64,000 nucleotides of DNA from an uncultured Planctomycetia bacterium (lineage in GTDB: Bacteria; Planctomycetota; Phycisphaerae; Phycisphaerales; SM1A02), in contig CALMPF010000019.1 of the NCBI GenBank assembly GCA_937871505.1, positions 51,716 to 115,715 of the forward strand. Direction: 5' to 3'. The position numbers and the translations under genes are program-made. Each line of letters opens with the position of its first letter. Within the stretch, counting starts at the first letter, position 1. Under the pieces are notes generated by a model. That model did not search any database and was not told where the DNA came from. It saw nothing but the letters and a program-made list of their open reading frames with translations. Of the stretch, positions 59,193 through 64,000 are shown piece by piece.

Positions 59193-61313
59193 ATGACCAC
59201 CATGACGTCCACCACCTCATCCGATCTCGATCTGCTCGCGATCAACACGATCCGCACGCTCTCGATCGACGCGGTGCAGGCCGCGAACTCCGGACATCCG
59301 GGGACGCCGATGGCGCTGGCGCCGGTGGCGTACACGCTCTGGAACCGGGTTCTTCGGTTCGATCCCGCGGATCCCATCTGGCCGGGGCGCGACCGCTTCG
59401 TGCTCTCCAATGGCCACGCCTCGATGCTCCTCTGGTCGCTGCTCTTCCTCACGCGGACGCAGGCGGTCGACGCCGACTACGAGGTCCTCGGTCGACCCGC
59501 GGTGACCCTCGAGGACATCCGCCGGTTCCGTCAGCTCGGCAGCAAGGCGCCGGGACATCCTGAGTACCGGCTCGTCTCCGGCGTCGAGACCACGACCGGC
59601 CCGCTCGGGCAAGGCCTGGCGACGAGCGTCGGCATGGCGATCGGGCAGCGATTCCTGTCCGCCCGTCACGACGCGCCGGGAGCCGAGCTCTTCGACTACC
59701 GCATCTATGCCTTCTGCGGGGACGGCTGCCTGATGGAGGGAGTGGCCTCCGAGGCCGCGTCGCTCGCGGGGCATCTCAAGCTCGATCGGCTCTGCTGGAT
59801 CTACGACAACAACCACATCACCATCGAGGGCTCGACGGCGATCGCCTTCACCGAGGATGTCACCGCGCGCTTCCTCGGCTACGGCTGGAACGTGCTCCGC
59901 GTCGGCGACGCCAACGACGTCGACCGCATCGAGGCGGCGCTGGGGGTCTTCAGGTCGACGCAGGGGCGCCCGACGCTCATCGTCGTCGACAGCCACATCG
60001 GCTACGGCGCACCGCACCGGCAGGACACCGCCGCAGCGCACGGCGAGCCGCTCGGCCCGGAAGAGGTCCGGCTGACGAAGCGCGCGTACGGCTGGCCCGA
60101 GGACGCCCGGTTTCTCGTGCCCGAGGGCGTGATGGCGCACTTCGACGCGGGGATCGGCGCTCGCGGCGCAGCGGCTCGCCGCGCGTGGCAGGAGCGCTTC
60201 GATCGGCTCCGCGCGACCGCGCCGGAGCGGGCGCAGGAGATCGACCTGATGCAGCGCCGCGGGCTCCCCGAAGGGTGGGATCAGGAGCTGCCGAGCTTCC
60301 CGTGGAACGACCCCTCGACGGCCAAGGGCGTCGCCGGGCGCGATGCCTCCGGCGCGGTTCTCAACGCCGTCGCCCAGCGCATTCCGTGGCTCATCGGCGG
60401 TTCGGCCGATCTCGGGCCCTCCAACAAGACGCTGCTCACGTTCCCGGGGGCCGAGTCCTTTCAGCCCGAGACGCCGCGGGGCCAGATGCTCCACTTCGGC
60501 ATCCGTGAACACGCGATGGCGGCGATCGTCAACGGGCTCGCGCTGACGAAGCTGCGCCCGTTCGGAGCGACCTTCTTCATCTTCAGCGACTACGCCCGCG
60601 CCGCGATCCGGCTGGCGGCCCTGATGGAACTGCCCAGCCTCTTCATCTTCACGCACGACGCCATGGGCGACGGCGAGGACGGGCCGACGCATCAGCCGGT
60701 CGAGCAGCTCGCGTCGTTCCGCGCGATGCCGGGCATCGTCGTCCTGCGGCCCGGCGACGCCAACGAGGTCGTCGAGGCGTATCGGGCGGCGCTCGCGATG
60801 CCGCGCACGCCCGCGATCATGGTGCTGTCGAGGCAGGCCCTTCCGGTCCTGGACAGGTCGCGCTGCGCTCCCGCGGCGGGCGCTCGCCGCGGGGCGTACG
60901 TCCTCATCGATCCGCCGGGAGTCGCCGGAGGGAGCGCCCCGGCGCCGCAGGCGATCCTGATCGCTTCAGGAAGCGAGGTCGCCCTTGCGCTGGCGGCCCA
61001 CGATCTGCTGCTTGCCGAGGGGGTGTCGACCCGCGTCGTCTCCATGCCCTCGTGGGAGCTCTTCGAGCGGCAGGACGATGCGTACCGCGAGAGCGTGCTG
61101 CCGCCGTCGATCACGGCGCGGCTCGCGATCGAACAGGCTTCGACCTTCGGCTGGGAGCGCTGGACGGGCGGCGCGGGCCGCGTCCTCGGCATGCGCACCT
61201 TCGGCGCCTCGGCGCCGCTGAAGGACCTCGACCAGGTCTTCGGCTTCGAGCCCGCGAACGTCGTGGCGATCGTCAAGGAGATGCTCGGCGCGGCGGCGCG
61301 GCCGGGGCGATGA
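59193..61313 (+). CDS. tkt: Transketolase
   Basis: A 706-residue transketolase, TPP enzyme of the pentose phosphate pathway. Motifs: SIDAVQAANSGHPGTPMALAP, DRFVLSNGHASMLLWSLL, PEYRLVSGVETTTGPLGQGL, the TPP-Mg motif GDGCLMEGVASEAASLAGHLKL...IYDNNHITIEG, then FGIREHAMAAIVNGLAL, DAMGDGEDGPTHQPVEQLASFRAMPG, and IATGSEV-like LIASGSEVALAL. Slightly longer than usual through a short insertion in the C-terminal third. The neighbours give no pathway context. Confidence 0.96.
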   Translation: MTTMTSTTSSDLDLLAINTIRTLSIDAVQAANSGHPGTPMALAPVAYTLWNRVLRFDPADPIWPGRDRFVLSNGHASMLLWSLLFLTRTQAVDADYEVLGRPAVTLEDIRRFRQLGSKAPGHPEYRLVSGVETTTGPLGQGLATSVGMAIGQRFLSARHDAPGAELFDYRIYAFCGDGCLMEGVASEAASLAGHLKLDRLCWIYDNNHITIEGSTAIAFTEDVTARFLGYGWNVLRVGDANDVDRIEAALGVFRSTQGRPTLIVVDSHIGYGAPHRQDTAAAHGEPLGPEEVRLTKRAYGWPEDARFLVPEGVMAHFDAGIGARGAAARRAWQERFDRLRATAPERAQEIDLMQRRGLPEGWDQELPSFPWNDPSTAKGVAGRDASGAVLNAVAQRIPWLIGGSADLGPSNKTLLTFPGAESFQPETPRGQMLHFGIREHAMAAIVNGLALTKLRPFGATFFIFSDYARAAIRLAALMELPSLFIFTHDAMGDGEDGPTHQPVEQLASFRAMPGIVVLRPGDANEVVEAYRAALAMPRTPAIMVLSRQALPVLDRSRCAPAAGARRGAYVLIDPPGVAGGSAPAPQAILIASGSEVALALAAHDLLLAEGVSTRVVSMPSWELFERQDDAYRESVLPPSITARLAIEQASTFGWERWTGGAGRVLGMRTFGASAPLKDLDQVFGFEPANVVAIVKEMLGAAARPGR

Positions 61314-61391
61314 CGAGACGGGCGAGCCACGCGCGCTGACGCGCCGAACGTGCTGATGAGCGAAGCCTCCGGGGGCGTGATCCGGGCTGGC

Positions 61392-61476
61392 GAGCGACGC
61401 CACCGAATGAGCGCCGCGTCCGGACGAGCGCCGCCGCCAGACGAGCGCCGCCACCGGACGATCGCCGCCGCCGGAA
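61392..61476. repeat. Five tandem 17-bp units (GAGCGCCGCCACCGGAC-like)
   Basis: Five contiguous 17-bp units starting at 61392, 61409, 61426, 61443 and 61460, differing at one to five positions. As 17 is not a multiple of three, this is not a protein repeat. Confidence 0.8.
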
Positions 61477-61544
61477 GAGCCCCGATCGAAGCGCCGGGAC
61501 CGTCGTTCTTCGGCGTGCGTCGCTGCGCTCGCGGCTTTTCTGAC

Positions 61545-61620
61545 GGGCTCGTCGCCTCACGCGCGGCTCGTCATCTCGCTCGGGGCTCGTCGCTCCGCTC
61601 GCGACTCGTCGCCGAGCCCC
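61545..61620. repeat. Four imperfect ~19-bp units around GGCTCGTC
   Basis: GGCTCGTC or GACTCGTC recurs about every 19 bp, four times (first copies near 61546, 61565, 61584), followed by CGCTC-like sequence. Adjacent to the hscA promoter. Confidence 0.6.
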
Positions 61621-61646
61621 GGCTCGCGGCGCGCGGTGCAGCGGAG

Positions 61647-61652
61647 TACGCT
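61647..61652 (+). promoter_or_regulatory. -10 element TACGCT for hscA (leaderless geometry)
   Basis: TACGCT, exactly 6 nt (GGACCG) before the ATG of hscA; no Shine-Dalgarno. Confidence 0.55.
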
Positions 61653-61658
61653 GGACCG

Positions 61659-63605
61659 ATGCGCGACGGCGACGAGTCTCCGATTGTCGGGATCGACCTT
61701 GGCACGACCAACTCGCTCGTGGCGGTCTGTGATCGCGGCGGACCGCGCGTGCTGCCGGATGCGGAGGGACGGCGCCTGCTTCCGTCGGTCGTGCGCCTTC
61801 TCGATGGCGGCGGCGCGGTCGTCGGGGAGGAGGCGCGGGCGGGGGCGGCGCTGCATCCGGGTCGGACGATCCACAGCGCCAAGCGATTGATGGGACGTGC
61901 CGTCGCGGACGTCGAGGCGGATCGACGCAACCTCGCCTACGGAATCGTCGAGGGACCGCGCGGGATGGCGTGCATCGACATCGCGGGGCGCGGCGTGACC
62001 CCGCAGGAGGTCGCTGCGGAGATCCTCGCGGCGCTGCGACGGCGGGCCGAACAGGCGCTCGACTGCGACGTCTCCCGCGCGGTGGTGACCGTTCCTGCCT
62101 ACTTTGACGACGCGCAGCGGCAGGCGACGCGCGATGCCGGGCGGCTCGCGGGCCTCGACGTCGTGCGCATCGTCAACGAGCCCACTGCGGCAGCGCTGGC
62201 CTACGGCATCGGACTTCGGGGCGGCCGCGCGGAGACGATCGCGATCTACGACCTCGGGGGAGGCACCTTCGACGTCTCCATCCTGCGCGTCGTTCCGGGT
62301 GCGCTTGACGCGGTCGGCGGCGACGGAGCGGGCGCGGACTTCTTCCAGGTTCTCGCGACGGCGGGGGACACCCGGCTCGGCGGGGATGATCTCGACGTGC
62401 TCCTCGGCGAGGAGCTGCTGCGACGGGCGTCGGAAACGGGGCGGTTCGCCGAGCCGGACGTCGCATCCCGGCAGACTGCGCGTCGGGCCGCCGAGGTCGC
62501 GAAGATCGCGCTGAGCGAGAGCGACCGAGTCGAGCTCTCGCTTGAGCTGGCGTCGCATCCCGCGGGGCCGGCGGCGTTCACGACATCGCTCTCGCGCGAG
62601 GACCTCGAGCGCCTCGCGGCCCCGCTGGTCGAACGCACCATCGAGCGCTGTCGCGATGCCATTGCGGACGCGGGAATGGCGCCGCAGGAGATCGACCGCG
62701 TGGTCATGGTCGGGGGGTCGTCGCGGATGCCGCTGGTCCGCCGCCGCGTCGGGGAGTTCTTCGGGCGCGAGCCCTATACGGCGCTCGATCCGGACGAGGT
62801 CGTCGCCCTCGGCGCCGCGATCCAGGCGTCGATCCTCGCCGGAGCGCGCAGCGACATGCTGCTCCTCGACGTGATCCCGCTCTCGCTCGGCATCGAGACG
62901 GTCGGCGGGGGCGTGGCCAAGCTCCTCATGCGCAACACCGCCGTGCCCGCGCGGGCCCGGGAGATGTTCTCGACCTCGGTCGACGGCCAGGTCTCGGTCA
63001 AGCTCCATGTCGTTCAGGGCGAGCGCGAGCTGGTCGGCGACTGCCGCTCGCTGGCGACCTTCCACCTCGCGGGGATTCCGCCCATGCCGGCGGGGATTCC
63101 GCAGATCGAGGTCGAGTTCCTCGTCGACGCCAACGGGATCCTCGGCGTCGTCGCGGTGGAGCGGCGCAGCGGTCGGCGGGCCTCCATCCAGGTCGTGCCC
63201 GCGCATGGCCTCACCCGCGACGAGGTCGAGCGGATGGAGCGTGAGAGCGTCCTCCACGCCAGAAGCGACATGCACGCGCATCGGGTGATCGACCTGGTCG
63301 TCAACGCCGCCCTCGACGTCAAGTGGATCGGCGAAGCGCTCGCGCGCGTGCGCGACGAGCTCGAAACGGAGCGCGTGGAAGCGCTCGAGGCGAGCATCGC
63401 GGAGGTGAACCGCTTCATCGCCGAGGGCAGGCGCGATCCCGCCTCGGTCGATGCCGATCGCTTCCACCGCGCCAAGCAGGCGATGGACGAAGCGTCCGTT
63501 CCCGTCCATGAGCGGGCGATCGCGCGGAGCCTGCGCGAGATGGCAGGCGCCGAACGCGGAGGATCGATGGCGAGCGGCGACGAGAAGCGCCCGACCTCGT
63601 CGTGA
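61659..63605 (+). CDS. hscA: Hsp70-family Fe-S assembly chaperone HscA-like
   Basis: A 648-residue Hsp70. The ATPase domain has PIVGIDLGTTNSLVAVCDRG, LPDAEGRRLLPSVVRLLDGG, VVTVPAYFDDAQRQATRDAG, RIVNEPTAAALAYGIGL and YDLGGGTFDVSILRV. The substrate domain has DVIPLSLGIETVGGGVAKLLMRNTAVPAR and GIPQIEVEFLVDANGILGV. The GRRLLPSVV wording and the GIETVGGGVAKLL block are closer to HscA than to DnaK. HscA helps IscU hand over Fe-S clusters; fdx and iscX lie 6 kb upstream in the same direction. hscB, iscU and iscS are not in the window. Confidence 0.88.
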   Translation: MRDGDESPIVGIDLGTTNSLVAVCDRGGPRVLPDAEGRRLLPSVVRLLDGGGAVVGEEARAGAALHPGRTIHSAKRLMGRAVADVEADRRNLAYGIVEGPRGMACIDIAGRGVTPQEVAAEILAALRRRAEQALDCDVSRAVVTVPAYFDDAQRQATRDAGRLAGLDVVRIVNEPTAAALAYGIGLRGGRAETIAIYDLGGGTFDVSILRVVPGALDAVGGDGAGADFFQVLATAGDTRLGGDDLDVLLGEELLRRASETGRFAEPDVASRQTARRAAEVAKIALSESDRVELSLELASHPAGPAAFTTSLSREDLERLAAPLVERTIERCRDAIADAGMAPQEIDRVVMVGGSSRMPLVRRRVGEFFGREPYTALDPDEVVALGAAIQASILAGARSDMLLLDVIPLSLGIETVGGGVAKLLMRNTAVPARAREMFSTSVDGQVSVKLHVVQGERELVGDCRSLATFHLAGIPPMPAGIPQIEVEFLVDANGILGVVAVERRSGRRASIQVVPAHGLTRDEVERMERESVLHARSDMHAHRVIDLVVNAALDVKWIGEALARVRDELETERVEALEASIAEVNRFIAEGRRDPASVDADRFHRAKQAMDEASVPVHERAIARSLREMAGAERGGSMASGDEKRPTSS

Positions 63606-64000
63606 TCCGCGCTGCGTGCGCGAGCAGCCCGATCGAGCGGACGACCGGATCACGCCGCGTTCGTCGTCGCCTGCGACGAGGGCGGCCGGAGCGAGTGGTG
63701 CGAGCGGGGCGCGTGACTTGGCCCGAGTGCGCGACCGACCGGGGCGGGTGGCTTGGCCGCGGGCTGGGTCGGGGGCTGGGGCGCGGGCTGGGGGTGCCCG
63801 ACTTGCCGGTCGGGCCCCGGGCGCCACAACAGCCGCAGCCCCCCCCCGCCGGTCGCGTCTCGATCGACATCGACGATGTCACGTTCTCGTACCGCAGCCG
63901 CGCCGACCGGGCGCTCGCCGACGACATCGTGCTCGAGCACGTCTCGGCGTTCATCCCGGCCGGCCAACAGGTCGCGGTGGTGGGCGCCACCGGTTCCGGC
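63602..64000 (+). CDS. ABC transporter ATP-binding domain (3' end cut by window edge)
   Basis: The frame is open from a GTG at 63602, overlapping the hscA stop as GTGA, to the window end. The recognisable part starts about residue 81: VSIDIDDVTFSYRSRADRAL, a loop, then LEHVSAFIPAGQQVAVVGATGSG, i.e. the beta-sheet start and Walker A of an ABC-exporter-type NBD. The 80 residues before it are Arg/Gly/Pro-rich with a GRGLGRGLGRGL run and have no TM helices. So this NBD is not preceded by its own transmembrane domain. The start could also be one of several GTG codons nearer 63700. The Walker A Lys lies just outside the window. Confidence 0.7.
   Translation, partial: MIRAACASSPIERTTGSRRVRRRLRRGRPERVVRAGRVTWPECATDRGGWLGRGLGRGLGRGLGVPDLPVGPRAPQQPQPPPAGRVSIDIDDVTFSYRSRADRALADDIVLEHVSAFIPAGQQVAVVGATGSG

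Larger units (their letters stand above)
61314..61658. other. 345-bp intergenic region with two short tandem-repeat arrays
   Basis: Between tkt and hscA. It holds a 17-bp repeat array, a ~19-bp repeat array, and the hscA promoter hexamer at the right edge. No coding sequence recognised. Confidence 0.65.

Noticed and set aside
61392..61620. Possible CRISPR array before hscA
   Set aside because: Units of 17-19 bp are directly abutting with no spacers, and no cas genes are present.

Overview
The window is one continuous stretch of a very GC-rich bacterial chromosome (roughly 70 % G+C by eye). It is densely packed with housekeeping genes and contains no rRNA, prophage or CRISPR array. The best lineage marker is the gene at 4839-5411. 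It belongs to the Minf_1886 family, which is restricted to Planctomycetes and Verrucomicrobia. Gram-negative traits (LpxA, a lipid-A N-terminal-domain protein, many lipobox lipoproteins), a long PurF, an HAF-repeat exported protein and an FHA-GAF-SpoIIE phosphatase fit the same group. I read the organism as a member of the PVC superphylum, most likely Planctomycetota; the species cannot be named.

Layout. 0-10.6 kb: rplU end, two minus-strand genes (lipoprotein, amidohydrolase), an M48 lipoprotein protease, then a plus-strand block menG / mpg / Minf_1886 / AI-2E permease, ffh, and polX. 10.9-18.7 kb: HAF-repeat exported protein, recG, a lipoprotein of visibly lower GC, a decayed IS1182-type transposase, and xseA with a collagen-like N-terminal extension. 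18.8-27.3 kb: MlaF-like ABC ATPase with a Gly-X-Y tail, NUDIX hydrolase, two adjacent intramembrane proteases (site-2 type and rhomboid) sharing a C-terminal module, a C-terminal processing protease, hflX, and a coupled protein of unknown function. 27.4-40.6 kb: purF, an unknown gene, MBL hydrolase overlapping lpxA, a deviant EF-G paralogue, a signalling phosphatase, tRNA-Arg(CCT), a copper P-type ATPase, and a small protein followed by a strong hairpin terminator. 40.7-54.6 kb: a long minus-strand array holding a seven-gene Mrp/Mnh cation antiporter (E-F-G-B-C-D-D'), a GT2 transferase plus lipid-A-N protein pair, an RlmN-like enzyme, a solute-binding lipoprotein, an ABC exporter and glpK. 54.7-64 kb: Dabb lipoprotein, fdx-iscX, a threonine-dehydrogenase-like epimerase, a zinc-ribbon membrane protein, a flavin oxidase, transketolase, hscA, and the start of an ABC ATPase.

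How genes work together. Many neighbours overlap by exactly 4 nt (ATGA or GTGA), so translational coupling is the rule. The clearest functional unit is the Mrp-type antiporter operon. A second theme is Fe-S cluster assembly (fdx, iscX, and about 6 kb further hscA), as if an ISC operon had been broken up. A third is envelope biology: LpxA, lipid-A-N, GT2, an MlaF-like ATPase and several proteases.

The most striking unlabelled signal is regulatory. A TANNNT hexamer (usually TACACT, TACGCT or TACGAT) sits 6-8 nt upstream of the start codon of many operon-leading genes that lack a Shine-Dalgarno sequence. This is the geometry expected of leaderless transcripts. Genes elsewhere in the window that have a clear GGAG-type ribosome binding site lack this close-in hexamer.
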